From assembly GCF_026341035.1 (NCBI RefSeq), contig NZ_JAPEOQ010000002.1:4030001-4094000 (forward strand): 64,000 nucleotides of DNA. Reading direction: 5' to 3'. Made by a program: the position numbers and the translations under genes. Numbering within the stretch: the stretch's first letter is position 1; each line of letters starts with the position of its first letter. Below are positions 34,215 through 42,334 of the stretch, piece by piece. Below the pieces are notes generated by a model, which saw nothing but the letters and a program-made list of their open reading frames with translations, had not been told where the DNA came from and did not search any database. The stretch is from Streptomyces sp. NBC_01016. Its GTDB lineage: Bacteria > Actinomycetota > Actinomycetes > Streptomycetales > Streptomycetaceae.

Positions 34215-35258
34215 GTGGCAGCAGTGACGCTGAAGGACGTCGCCGAGCGGGCGGGGGTGTCGATCAAAACGGTTTCCAACGTTGTACGGGACGCGCCACG
34301 GGTCTCGGAAGCCACGCGGACCCGCGTGATGCGCGCTGTGCAGGAGCTGGGGTACCGGCCGAACCCCTCGGCCCGCAGGCTGCGGACCGGGCGCAGCGGC
34401 CTGATCGCCCTCGCCGTCCCCGACCTGGCCACGCCCTACTTCGCGGAACTCGCCCACCATGTGCGCACGGAGGCGGCGGCTCTCGGCTTCACCGTCCTCA
34501 TCGAGGAGACCCTCGGCGACACCAAGGAGGAACTGCGCCTCGCGACGGGCGTGGGCGCGTCACTCCTGGACGGTGTGATCCTCTCCCCGCTGCATGTCTC
34601 GCCGCACGAACTCGCCCCCGTCACCGACCAGTTCCCCCTCGTCCTCCTCGGCGAGCGCAGCTACCAAGGCGACCGCGTGGTGGCGGACCACGTCCTCATC
34701 GACAACGTGGCGGCCGCCCGCGAGGCCACCGCACACCTCGCGAGTCTTGGCCGCACCCGCATCGCCGCGATCGGCGTCGACAAGGCGGGCTCCGCCACCA
34801 GCCGGCAACGCCTGGAGGGCTTCCAGCAGGCCCTGCACGACGCGGGCCTGACCTACGACCCCCGCCTCGCACCCCAGATCAAGGACTTCGACCGCCGCAA
34901 CGGCCTCCAGGCGATGCGTACCCTCACCGCCCTCCCCGAGGATCAGCGCCCGGACGCGGTCTTCTGCTTCAGCGACCTCCTGGCCGTCGGAGCCCGCCGC
35001 GCCCTGCACGAAGCGGACCTGACCATCCCCGGCGACGTGGCCCTGGCCGGAGTCGACGGCTCGGAGGAGGCCCTCTACGGCACCCCGTCGCTGACCTCGG
35101 TGGTCCCCGACAAGTCGGCGATCGCCGCGCTGGCGGTGAAGTGCCTGGTCGACCGCGTCCGTGCGGAGGACCCCCCGCCGTTCGAGGTGCATGTGGCGCC
35201 GCATTGGCTGGAGGTGCGGGAGTCGAGCGGCGGCGAACGGAAGCCGTTGGAGCCCTGA
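34215..35258 (+). CDS. LacI-family regulator of the first carbohydrate locus
   Basis: A 347-residue repressor. The HTH is VTLKDVAERAGVSIKTVSNVV at the very N-terminus, the hinge YRPNPSARRLRTGRSG, and the effector domain has TRIAAIGVDKAGSATSRQRL and PDAVFCFSDLLAVGARRAL. The GTG at 34215 is chosen because GGGGAG lies about 8 bases upstream and the HTH then starts at residue 4, as usual; an ATG 57 bases further up is in frame but adds non-family residues. It is divergent from the binding-protein gene. Its 3' end lies in a 45-bp tandem repeat. Confidence 0.9.
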   Translation: MAAVTLKDVAERAGVSIKTVSNVVRDAPRVSEATRTRVMRAVQELGYRPNPSARRLRTGRSGLIALAVPDLATPYFAELAHHVRTEAAALGFTVLIEETLGDTKEELRLATGVGASLLDGVILSPLHVSPHELAPVTDQFPLVLLGERSYQGDRVVADHVLIDNVAAAREATAHLASLGRTRIAAIGVDKAGSATSRQRLEGFQQALHDAGLTYDPRLAPQIKDFDRRNGLQAMRTLTALPEDQRPDAVFCFSDLLAVGARRALHEADLTIPGDVALAGVDGSEEALYGTPSLTSVVPDKSAIAALAVKCLVDRVRAEDPPPFEVHVAPHWLEVRESSGGERKPLEP

Positions 35259-35381
35259 ACGCTCCTGCTCAGCCACGCCGTTCGCCCCTCGTTGGAGTCT
35301 TGAACGCTCGTGCACAGCCCGTCCGTTCACCCCTCGTCGGAGTCCTGAACGCCCGCGCCCCGCCCCGCCGTTCACCCCTCG
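35247..35381. repeat. Three tandem 45-bp units spanning two convergent gene ends
   Basis: Units at 35247-35291, 35292-35336 and 35337-35381, each about 75-85% identical to the next and ending in a shared CCCCTCG. Unit 1 contains the stop of the LacI gene (35258); unit 3 contains the stop and last codons of the convergent GntR gene. The repeat thus fills the whole gap between the genes. Confidence 0.9.
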
Positions 35382-36049
35382 AAGGACGCCGCCAGAATCT
35401 CCTGCACCCGCGCCGCGTTCGACGCGATGTGATGCCGTGCCTCCCGCTGCGCGCGTTCCGCGTCGCCCGCGCGGATCGCGGACATGAGAGGTTCGTGCTC
35501 GCCGAGCAGCTTGCGCGGGTTCTCGTTCTCGCGTTCGTGGGCGGACAACGCCATGAGGTAGAAGCGCAGTTCACGGGTGAGCCCGGCGTAGAACGCGTCG
35601 AGGCGTGCGTTGCCGAGCGTCGCCACGATCGCCCCGTGGAAGGCCAGGTCCGCGGCCACGATGTCGGCACGCCGCAGTGAGCCCGTGACCGTGACGAGGT
35701 TCTCGTACGCCGCCTCCACAGCGGCGAGTTGAGCCGTGCCGAGGGGTGCCGCGAGGGCCGCCGCCTCCAAGTGCTCGCGCGCCGTGTAGAGCTCGTCGAC
35801 GCTCCGCGGTGTGGGGGAGATGACCACGGCCCCGCGGTTGGCCTGGAAGCGGATCAGACCGCCGTGCTCCAGCAGACGGACGGCCTCGCGCACCGTGTTG
35901 CGGGCGATGCCGAGTTCGGCGGCGATGGCGCTCTCGCGCAGGCGCTCGCCCGGCCGGAAGGAGCCGGCGAGGATCCGCTCCGACAGACCGTCGGCGATCT
36001 GCTGTGCGGTCGTGGTCCGCTGGGCCACCAGCCCTTCAAGTGCCGTCAT
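35372..36049 (-). CDS. GntR-family regulator (FadR/FCD type)
   Basis: A 225-residue regulator. The N-terminal GntR winged helix runs from about residue 10 (TTAQQIADGLSERILAGSFRPGERLRE written in part) through RNTVREAVRLLEHGGLIR. The C-terminal helical FCD domain contains DLAFHGAIVATLGNARL and EHEPLMSAIRAGDAERA, with the histidines and aspartate that bind a metal and a carboxylate ligand. The ATG at 36049 is taken as the first one giving the family start. It diverges from a GabP-like permease, making that amine/amino-acid operon its likely target. Confidence 0.88.
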   Translation of the reverse strand: MTALEGLVAQRTTTAQQIADGLSERILAGSFRPGERLRESAIAAELGIARNTVREAVRLLEHGGLIRFQANRGAVVISPTPRSVDELYTAREHLEAAALAAPLGTAQLAAVEAAYENLVTVTGSLRRADIVAADLAFHGAIVATLGNARLDAFYAGLTRELRFYLMALSAHERENENPRKLLGEHEPLMSAIRAGDAERAQREARHHIASNAARVQEILAASFEG

Positions 36050-36077
36050 GGCGTCATCGTAGCCACCCTGTGACCCT

Positions 36078-36263
36078 AGGGTCCTTCTGGCGGATCCTGC
36101 TGGAGTCGCGTGCCCTGGCACGCACATCTGCTGCGTTGTCGTCGGTTGCCAACGCTCCGCGTTGACGCCCTCCTCCGCCTTGCAGCTGCACGCACCAGAC
36201 CCCGCTCGCCTGCACCGCACGTGGACGCCGTCCGCATCCAGCCTGATCCGCCAGAAGGGCCCT
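36078..36263. repeat. Imperfect 26-bp inverted repeats in the GntR/permease gap
   Basis: The arms 36078-36103 and 36238-36263 match at 23 of 26 positions in opposite orientation, with a perfect 14-bp core, CCTTCTGGCGGATC at 36083-36096 and its complement at 36245-36258. They enclose 134 bases without a gene. They could be two copies of a regulator site in opposite orientation or the ends of a small non-coding element; no flanking target duplication is obvious. The rest of the 319-base gap holds only the palindrome at 36275. Confidence 0.7.
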
Positions 36264-36274
36264 GGTGCCGAACA

Positions 36275-36289
36275 GTAGAACTGTTCTAC
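36275..36289. promoter_or_regulatory. 15-bp palindrome upstream of the GabP-like permease
   Basis: GTAGAACtGTTCTAC, perfect 7-bp arms around one base, 80 bases before the permease start. It lies in an A/T-richer patch likely to be the promoter. It is a candidate site for the divergent GntR regulator. Confidence 0.5.
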
Positions 36290-36368
36290 AGTTGCGCACT
36301 GCTTCGGCCGCTCACGGCCCGTCGCCTGCGTGACCCACTGAACCGATGTTGCAGGAGGGCTCTCCACA

Positions 36369-37781
36369 GTGCGGACAACTCGCGAGAACGACAGGATCGA
36401 TCCGGGTGAGGGGGCGGCCCCCGAGCAGCAGCCCTCCGACGCGCCCCGCACCCTCAGGCAGCGGCACGTCCGCATGATCGCCCTCGGCGGCATCGTCGGC
36501 GCCAGCCTCTTCGTCGGCAGCGGCGCCGTCATCCACACCGTCGGCCCGGCCAGCATCCTGTCCTACGCCCTCGGCGGCCTCCTGGTCATCCTCGTCATGC
36601 GGATGCTGGGCGAGATGGCGACCGCCTCGCCGACTCTCGGCTCGTTCATGGAGTACGCCAGGACGTCCCTCGGTGGCTGGGCCGGATACACCATCGGCTG
36701 GCTGTACTGGTACTTCTGGGTCGGTGTCGTCGCTTTCGAGGCGGTCGCGGGCGCCAAGCTGCTGATGCTCTGGATACCCGGCGTACCGCAGTGGCTCTTC
36801 TCCCTGGTCCTGATGACACTGCTGACCGCAACGAACCTGGTGTCGACCCGCTCGTTCGGGGAGACCGAGTTCTGGCTGGCCTCCATCAAGGTCGTCACGA
36901 TCGTCGTGTTCCTCGTCGCGGGCACACTCTTCGCGCTGGGGCTGTGGCCGGACGCGAAGCTGTCGGTGGGCAACGTCGCCCTCGACGGATTCGCGCCCAA
37001 CGGTGTCTCGGCCATCCTGCACGGCGTCGTCCTCGTGATCTTCTCCTACGTCGGCACCGAGATCGTCACCATCGCCGCCGCCGAATCCGACAACCCTGTG
37101 AAGTCCGTCGTCAAGGCGACCTCCTCCACGGTGTGGCGGGTCATCATCTTCTACGTCGGCTCGGTCACCCTGTTGGTGATGATGACTCCGTGGGACCGGA
37201 TCCCGACCGAGACCAGCCCGTACGCGGCCGCCTTCGGCAAGATGGGTGTGCCCGCGGCGACGACGATCATCAATGTCGTGGTGCTCACCTCCGTCCTCTC
37301 CGTGCTCAACTCCGGTATCTACACGGCCTCCCGCATGCTCTTCGCCCTCCAGCGCAACAAGTGGGCGCCCCGCTGGGTCGCCCACCGAAGCCGCAAGGGC
37401 ACCCCGTGGAAGGCGATCCTGGCCTGCACGTCCGTCGGGTACGTGGCCGTCGCCATGAGCTATGTCGCCCCTGACACCATCTTCAACTTCATCATCAACT
37501 CGGCTGGCGCCGTCGGCCTGTTCGTCTACGCGATCATCGCCGGCTCGCAGCTGCGCATGCGGCGGCAGCTGGAACGCGAGTCCCCGGAGCGGCTCAAGCT
37601 GCGCATGTGGGGCTATCCGTACCTGAGTTGGGCCACCCTCGCGGCCATCATCGTCGTCCTGAGCTCCATGCTCCTGGTCCCCGACGCCCGCTCGCAGCTG
37701 TATCTGAGCGTCCTGAGCCTGGCCGCCATTCTCGCCACCTACGTGCTCGTACGGTCCAGGCGGCGCAGCACCACACACTGA
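36369..37781 (+). CDS. Amino-acid permease, GabP/AAT type (APC family)
   Basis: A 470-residue membrane protein with twelve helices. The AAT signature starts RHVRMIALGGIVGASLFVGSG, then SYALGGLLVILVMRMLGEMA, FSYVGTEIVTIAAAES (helix 6 substrate region) and SGIYTASRMLFALQ. It fits proton-coupled uptake of GABA, beta-alanine or basic/aromatic amino acids. The GTG start at 36369 has AGGAGG about 10 bases upstream. It is followed after 30 bases by an omega-type aminotransferase, suggesting import and transamination of the same compound. Confidence 0.9.
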   Translation: MRTTRENDRIDPGEGAAPEQQPSDAPRTLRQRHVRMIALGGIVGASLFVGSGAVIHTVGPASILSYALGGLLVILVMRMLGEMATASPTLGSFMEYARTSLGGWAGYTIGWLYWYFWVGVVAFEAVAGAKLLMLWIPGVPQWLFSLVLMTLLTATNLVSTRSFGETEFWLASIKVVTIVVFLVAGTLFALGLWPDAKLSVGNVALDGFAPNGVSAILHGVVLVIFSYVGTEIVTIAAAESDNPVKSVVKATSSTVWRVIIFYVGSVTLLVMMTPWDRIPTETSPYAAAFGKMGVPAATTIINVVVLTSVLSVLNSGIYTASRMLFALQRNKWAPRWVAHRSRKGTPWKAILACTSVGYVAVAMSYVAPDTIFNFIINSAGAVGLFVYAIIAGSQLRMRRQLERESPERLKLRMWGYPYLSWATLAAIIVVLSSMLLVPDARSQLYLSVLSLAAILATYVLVRSRRRSTTH

Positions 37782-37811
37782 CCGCCCACCCCCACACCTC
37801 ATGGAGACCTC

Positions 37812-39086
37812 ATGGCCCAGGAGAACCCGCCCGTCCTGCCCGGCCCCGCCCTGTGGAGCGCGCAGGCCCACCTCCCGTCCGTCCTCGGACGCCAATTGAC
37901 CATCGAACGCGCCGAAGGCAGCTACCTGTTCAGCACGGACGGCCGCCGCCTCTTCGACGGCACCGCCGGCCTGTGGCACGCCAACGTCGGTCACGCACGC
38001 CCCGAACTCGCCGACGCCGCCCACGACCAGATGCGGCGCCTGGAGACGTACCACGTGTTCGGCCGCTACCTGAACGACCGCGCCGTCGCCCTCGGCGAAC
38101 GCCTCGCCGCCCTGTCACCCATCGACGACCCCAAGGTCATCCTCAACAGCGGCGGCAGCGACGCCATCGACGTCGCCTGCAAGCTCGCCCGCAGGCACTG
38201 GCAGCGCGAGGGCCGCGAGGACAAGACCATGATCCTCAGCCGCGAGTTCGCCTACCACGGGCTGCACGCCTACGGCACGAGCATCGCGGGCCTCGAGTTC
38301 AACCGGACCGGATACGGCACCGAGTCCCTGGTCCCGGAGACCGCGCGCGTGTCCACGTACGACATCGACGCGGTCGAGCACACCGTGCGGGAGATCGGCC
38401 CCGAGCACATCGCGGCGATCGTCGCCGAACCCGTCCAGGGCACCGGCGGTGTGATCCCGCCCGCGCCCGGCTACCTCGAAGGCCTGCAGCGCATCTGCCG
38501 GGAGAACGACATCCTGCTGATCATCGACGAGGTCATCACCGGATTCGGGCGCACGGGCCACATGTTCGCCACCGAACGCTACGGCCTCACACCCGACCTG
38601 ATCACCTTCGCCAAGGGCGTCACCTCCGGCTACGCCCCGCTCGGCGGCGTCTTCGTCGCCCCGCACATCTGGCAGCCGTTCTACCGGGACGCCGACGACA
38701 CACCCATGTTCCGGCACGGTGCCACCTACTCCGGGCACGCGACCGCCTGCGCCGTCGCACTGCGCAATCTCGACATCCTCGACGAGGAGAAGCTGGTGCC
38801 CAGGGTGGCCGAGCTCGAGCAGGTGCTCGCCGACGAACTGCGGGTCCTGGGCACGCGGGAGTCCGTCGTCGAGACACGTGTCGCGGGACTGCTCGGCGGT
38901 GTCGCCCTCGTCGACGACATCAGCGCGGAGGCGGTCACCGACGAGCTCGTCGAGCACGGCTTCGTCACCCGTCCGCTGCGCGGCAACACCGTGCAGATCA
39001 GCCCGCCGTTCATCACCACCGACGAGGAACTGCGCGGGCTCGTGACCGCCATCGGCACGGTGCTCGCGGCACATGAAGGCCGGTGA
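37812..39086 (+). CDS. Class III omega-aminotransferase
   Basis: A 424-residue PLP enzyme. Visible landmarks are the DGTAGLWHANVGHARPEL start, VILNSGGSDAIDVA (PLP phosphate), SREFAYHGLHAYG, the IIDEVITGFGRTG aspartate, and the Schiff-base lysine in LITFAKGVTSGYAPLGG near residue 266. This subgroup (aspartate aminotransferase family, omega-amino acid:pyruvate type) moves the terminal amino group of GABA, beta-alanine or diamines to pyruvate or 2-oxoglutarate. GGAG precedes the ATG. The next gene starts 14 bases before its stop. Confidence 0.92.
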   Translation: MAQENPPVLPGPALWSAQAHLPSVLGRQLTIERAEGSYLFSTDGRRLFDGTAGLWHANVGHARPELADAAHDQMRRLETYHVFGRYLNDRAVALGERLAALSPIDDPKVILNSGGSDAIDVACKLARRHWQREGREDKTMILSREFAYHGLHAYGTSIAGLEFNRTGYGTESLVPETARVSTYDIDAVEHTVREIGPEHIAAIVAEPVQGTGGVIPPAPGYLEGLQRICRENDILLIIDEVITGFGRTGHMFATERYGLTPDLITFAKGVTSGYAPLGGVFVAPHIWQPFYRDADDTPMFRHGATYSGHATACAVALRNLDILDEEKLVPRVAELEQVLADELRVLGTRESVVETRVAGLLGGVALVDDISAEAVTDELVEHGFVTRPLRGNTVQISPPFITTDEELRGLVTAIGTVLAAHEGR

Positions 39087-40557
39087 CGCGATGCCGATGA
39101 CGCAGGGGCAGTCCGGCGGCCTGGTCGAGTCGCGGTCGATCGACGTCGTGCCGGACGAGGAACGGCACGGCACCGCGTTCAGCCAGTTCACGCTGTGGGT
39201 GGGCGCGAACCTACAGATCACGGCCGTGGTCACGGGCGCCCTCGCGGTGGTGCTCGGCGCGACCGCCTTCTGGGCGGTCATCGGGCTCCTCGCCGGGAAC
39301 CTGCTCGGCGGCTCGGTGATGGCCCTGCACTCGGCGCAGGGCCCCCGGCTCGGCCTCCCACAAATGATCTCCTCGCGGGCCCAGTTCGGGGTCCGCGGCG
39401 CGGTGGTGCCGCTCGTCCTCGCGGTGTTCATGTTCATCGGCTGCACCGCGAGCGGCACCGTCCTCGCGGGCGAGGCGGTCGGCGAACTGACCCACCTGGG
39501 ACCCGTCGCGGGCATCCTCATCTTTACGGCAGTCACCGCGGTGGCGGCCGCCGTCGGCTACCGCCTCATCCACTTCCTGGGCCGCCTCGCCGGAGTGGTG
39601 TGCGGCGTGGCATTCGTCTACCTCGGCGTACGCCTCCTGCAGCACGACGACATGGGTACGGTCCTCGCCGACCACAGCTTCGCCCTGCCGGCGTTCCTGC
39701 TCGCCGTCTCGCTCTCGGCGTCCTGGCAGCTGTCGTTCGGCCCGTACGTCGCCGACTACTCGCGCTATCTGCCTCGTTCGACCTCGGCCCGCGCGACGTT
39801 CGGCTGGACGCTGGCCGGGACCGCGCTCGGAGCCCAGTGGTCGATGGCCTTCGGGGCGCTCGCCGCGGCCGCCGCGGGGGAGGCGTTCGTCGGCCACGAG
39901 GTGACGTACGTGGTGTCACTCGGCGGGGCGGGCCTGATGGCGGCGGTGCTCTACTTCGTCATCGCCCTCGGCAAGCTGACCGTCACGGTCCTCAACACCT
40001 ACGGCGCGTTCATGTCGACCGTGACGAGTGTGACCGGGATGCGGCGGCGGGGCGCGATGCCCCACCGGCTCTCGCCGCGCGGGCGGGTCGGCTACATCGC
40101 CGCGATCATCGTGGCGGGCGCCGCCCTCGCCCTCGCGGGGCGGGGCGACTTCCTCAACACGTTCTCGACGTTCCTGCTCATCGTGCTGGCCTTCTTCACT
40201 CCATGGAGCGCGGTGAACCTGGCCGACTACTACCTGGTCGCGAAGGAGCGCTACGACATCCCGGCCCTCAACGACCCCGACGGGCGCTACGGATCCTGGC
40301 GGGCACCGGCCCTGGTGTCGTACGGAGTGGGTCTGGTGGTCCAACTCCCGTTCATGGCAACGGACCTGTTCACCGGCCCGTTCGTCGCGCCGCTGGGCGG
40401 CGCGGACATCTCGTGGATCGTGGGTCTCACGCTGCCGGGAGTCCTGTACTGGTTCCTGGCCCGCCGCGAACGGCACCGGATCCCGGACCGGATGATCTAC
40501 CCGGAGGATGCGATGCCGAGTCAGGCGTCCCGGGGCGCGACGGAGGTGCCCGCCTAG
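39073..40557 (+). CDS. NCS1-family permease (purine/cytosine permease type)
   Basis: A 494-residue membrane protein with twelve helices. The NCS1 start includes ERHGTAFSQFTLWVGANLQI, followed by GGSVMALHSAQGPRLGLPQM, YVADYSRYLPRSTS and FFTPWSAVNLADYYLV. Members import nucleobases, allantoin, hydantoins or related cyclic amides with H+ or Na+. The ATG at 39073 overlaps the aminotransferase gene by 14 bases; a second ATG at 39091 is also possible. Cotranscription with the aminotransferase suggests a nitrogen-compound substrate. Confidence 0.9.
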   Translation: MKAGDAMPMTQGQSGGLVESRSIDVVPDEERHGTAFSQFTLWVGANLQITAVVTGALAVVLGATAFWAVIGLLAGNLLGGSVMALHSAQGPRLGLPQMISSRAQFGVRGAVVPLVLAVFMFIGCTASGTVLAGEAVGELTHLGPVAGILIFTAVTAVAAAVGYRLIHFLGRLAGVVCGVAFVYLGVRLLQHDDMGTVLADHSFALPAFLLAVSLSASWQLSFGPYVADYSRYLPRSTSARATFGWTLAGTALGAQWSMAFGALAAAAAGEAFVGHEVTYVVSLGGAGLMAAVLYFVIALGKLTVTVLNTYGAFMSTVTSVTGMRRRGAMPHRLSPRGRVGYIAAIIVAGAALALAGRGDFLNTFSTFLLIVLAFFTPWSAVNLADYYLVAKERYDIPALNDPDGRYGSWRAPALVSYGVGLVVQLPFMATDLFTGPFVAPLGGADISWIVGLTLPGVLYWFLARRERHRIPDRMIYPEDAMPSQASRGATEVPA

Positions 40558-40608
40558 CGCGGAGTCACCTGCGCGGCCCCGCTCTCGGCGATCAACGGAT
40601 GGTGACGG

Positions 40609-42189
40609 TCACTGCGGGACGGATTCGTGCGGGGGAGAGGCGGGCACCGGCTCCTCCCGGCGGGCCGTGCGGTCGAAGAACTCCGGGGCCACACGTGCGT
40701 AGCCGAGCATCAGCAGCCAGCCCAGGAGGAGCGTGCCGACGCCGATGAGGAAGACGCCGCCGATGTGCCAGTGCGGTGCGAAGGGCAGCGTCCAGGAGGT
40801 GTAACTGTTCGCCGGGTCCCAGTCGTTGCGCAGGCTCCACAGGCCGGCGGCGACCAGTATCAGGCCACCGATCGCGGGCAGTACGACCCGCAGCCACAGA
40901 TCCCCGGCGCTGCGGCGCCACTGGTCCCGGTACGCCCAGGCCGAGGTCAGCCCGGTGAGTCCGTAGTAGAACGCGATCATCAAGCCGCAGGAGGAGACCG
41001 CGTCGCCGATCACCTGCCCGTCGCTCAGGAAGTTCATGACGATGTAGCAGATCGCGCCCGCGATCCCGGTGGCGATGGTGCCGAACTGCGGGATCGCGTA
41101 CCGGGGATGCACCTTTGCGAGGATCCGCGGGCCGGCGCCGCGCCGCCCCATCGCCAGCATCGTGCGCCCCAATGTCAGGACGGTCGTCTCGGTGGAGGCC
41201 GCCGCGGACGACAGCACCATAAGGACGAGCAGATGCCACAGGAAGGACCCGAGGCCGCTGTCACCGAAGACGGCGCGGCCGATGGCGGAGAACACATCAC
41301 CGAAGTTGTCGGGGTTGCCGAGGCCGACCCCCGTCGTGCCGATACCGGCGAACGCCAAGGTCGCGATGGTGGCCACCAGATAGAGCCCGAGGAGCGTCAG
41401 CGTGGACCAGGCGGCGGCCCGGCCCGGCGTGCGGTGCCGGTCGGTCGTCTCCTCGTTGACGGTGAGCGCCGTCTCCCACCCCCAGTAGATGAACAGCATC
41501 AGTACGAGCCCGCTGACGAAGGCGCTCGGCGAGGGGATCTCGAAGGGGTTCAGCCACGACAGCTGCGGATGGTGTGCGCCGGGGCCGGCGCTGCCGGAGT
41601 AGACACGCACGAGCGCGACCACGGAGAGCACGGCCAGCATCCCGAACTCCAGGAACAGCAGCGCGCGTTGAACGGCAGCCGCCACCTCGATGCCCCGATA
41701 GCAGACGGCGCTCATCAGGGCGATCCAGCCGAGCCCCACCAGCAGCACCCACGGGCTCGACGGGTCCGCGCCGACCCCCTCGGCGCCGAAGAGGATGAAG
41801 ACGTACTGGCCCGCGACCTGCGCCAGGCTCGCGAGGACCAGCACGAACGAGGTGATGATGGCCCAACCGCCCATGAAGCCCACCCGCGGCCCGAGCACCC
41901 GGCTCGCCCAGGTGAAGATCGTGCCGCAGTCCGGCTCCTGACGGTTCAACGCCGCGTACCCGAAGGACACGAACAGGATCGGCACAAAGGCCAGCACGAC
42001 GATCGACGGTGCCTGGAAACCGACGAACGCCACGATGAACGCGAGCGTCGCCGCGAGGCTGTACGCGGGAGCGGCCGACGCCACCGACAGGATCAGGCTC
42101 GTCGTCATGCCGAGCGCATTGGCGCGCAGACCCTGCTGAGGCGGGTCACCAGAAGGCTCGTCGGTGGTGGTGCGTGGGATGACCGGCAC
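40609..42189 (-). CDS. APC-family amino-acid/amine permease
   Basis: A 526-residue membrane protein with about twelve to fourteen helices, beginning after a polar tail with LRANALGMTTSLILSVASAAPAYSL. IYWGWETALTVNEET in helix 6 and the ASTETTVLTLGRTMLAM segment are typical of the APC branch that carries putrescine, ethanolamine or amino acids. The GTG at 42189 is chosen because AGGAAAG lies 9 bases upstream; an ATG 54 bases further up would overlap the operator. It is divergent from the flavin amine oxidase gene, with a shared operator region, so import and oxidation of the same amine is likely. Confidence 0.88.
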   Translation of the reverse strand: MPVIPRTTTDEPSGDPPQQGLRANALGMTTSLILSVASAAPAYSLAATLAFIVAFVGFQAPSIVVLAFVPILFVSFGYAALNRQEPDCGTIFTWASRVLGPRVGFMGGWAIITSFVLVLASLAQVAGQYVFILFGAEGVGADPSSPWVLLVGLGWIALMSAVCYRGIEVAAAVQRALLFLEFGMLAVLSVVALVRVYSGSAGPGAHHPQLSWLNPFEIPSPSAFVSGLVLMLFIYWGWETALTVNEETTDRHRTPGRAAAWSTLTLLGLYLVATIATLAFAGIGTTGVGLGNPDNFGDVFSAIGRAVFGDSGLGSFLWHLLVLMVLSSAAASTETTVLTLGRTMLAMGRRGAGPRILAKVHPRYAIPQFGTIATGIAGAICYIVMNFLSDGQVIGDAVSSCGLMIAFYYGLTGLTSAWAYRDQWRRSAGDLWLRVVLPAIGGLILVAAGLWSLRNDWDPANSYTSWTLPFAPHWHIGGVFLIGVGTLLLGWLLMLGYARVAPEFFDRTARREEPVPASPPHESVPQ

Positions 42190-42217
42190 GGTCGAACTTT
42201 CCTGTCGGGGATAGGTG

Positions 42218-42326
42218 AATCGCAACGTTGACGCGAAGATCAATCATGCGCGCGACGCGCGGCATGTCAAGGGTGTCGGGCGCCCCGGTCGCAACATTGA
42301 CTGAATGATCAGTGTTGCGACATGCT
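42218..42326. promoter_or_regulatory. Three TCGCAACR-type sites between amine permease and amine oxidase
   Basis: TCGCAACGTTGAC (about 42219-42231), TCGCAACATTGAC (about 42290-42302), and the complement of TCGCAACACTGAT (about 42311-42323). The last two face each other as an inverted repeat immediately upstream of the oxidase start. The gap is 145 bases. The arrangement suggests one regulator controlling both divergent genes; the dual-HTH TetR-type protein encoded after the oxidase is the obvious candidate. Confidence 0.6.
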
Positions 42327-42334
42327 CTTCTGTC

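Noticed and set aside
34275..34287. TTCCAACGTTGTA inside the LacI gene as a definite operator
   Set aside because: Kept only as a possible site: it encodes the conserved Val-Ser-Asn-Val-Val of the recognition helix, so the match could be driven by protein sequence.
35141..35680. Plus-strand frame containing three 15-residue repeats
   Set aside because: The repeats are a by-product of the 45-bp tandem DNA repeat; the frame runs antisense to the GntR gene and overlaps the LacI gene.
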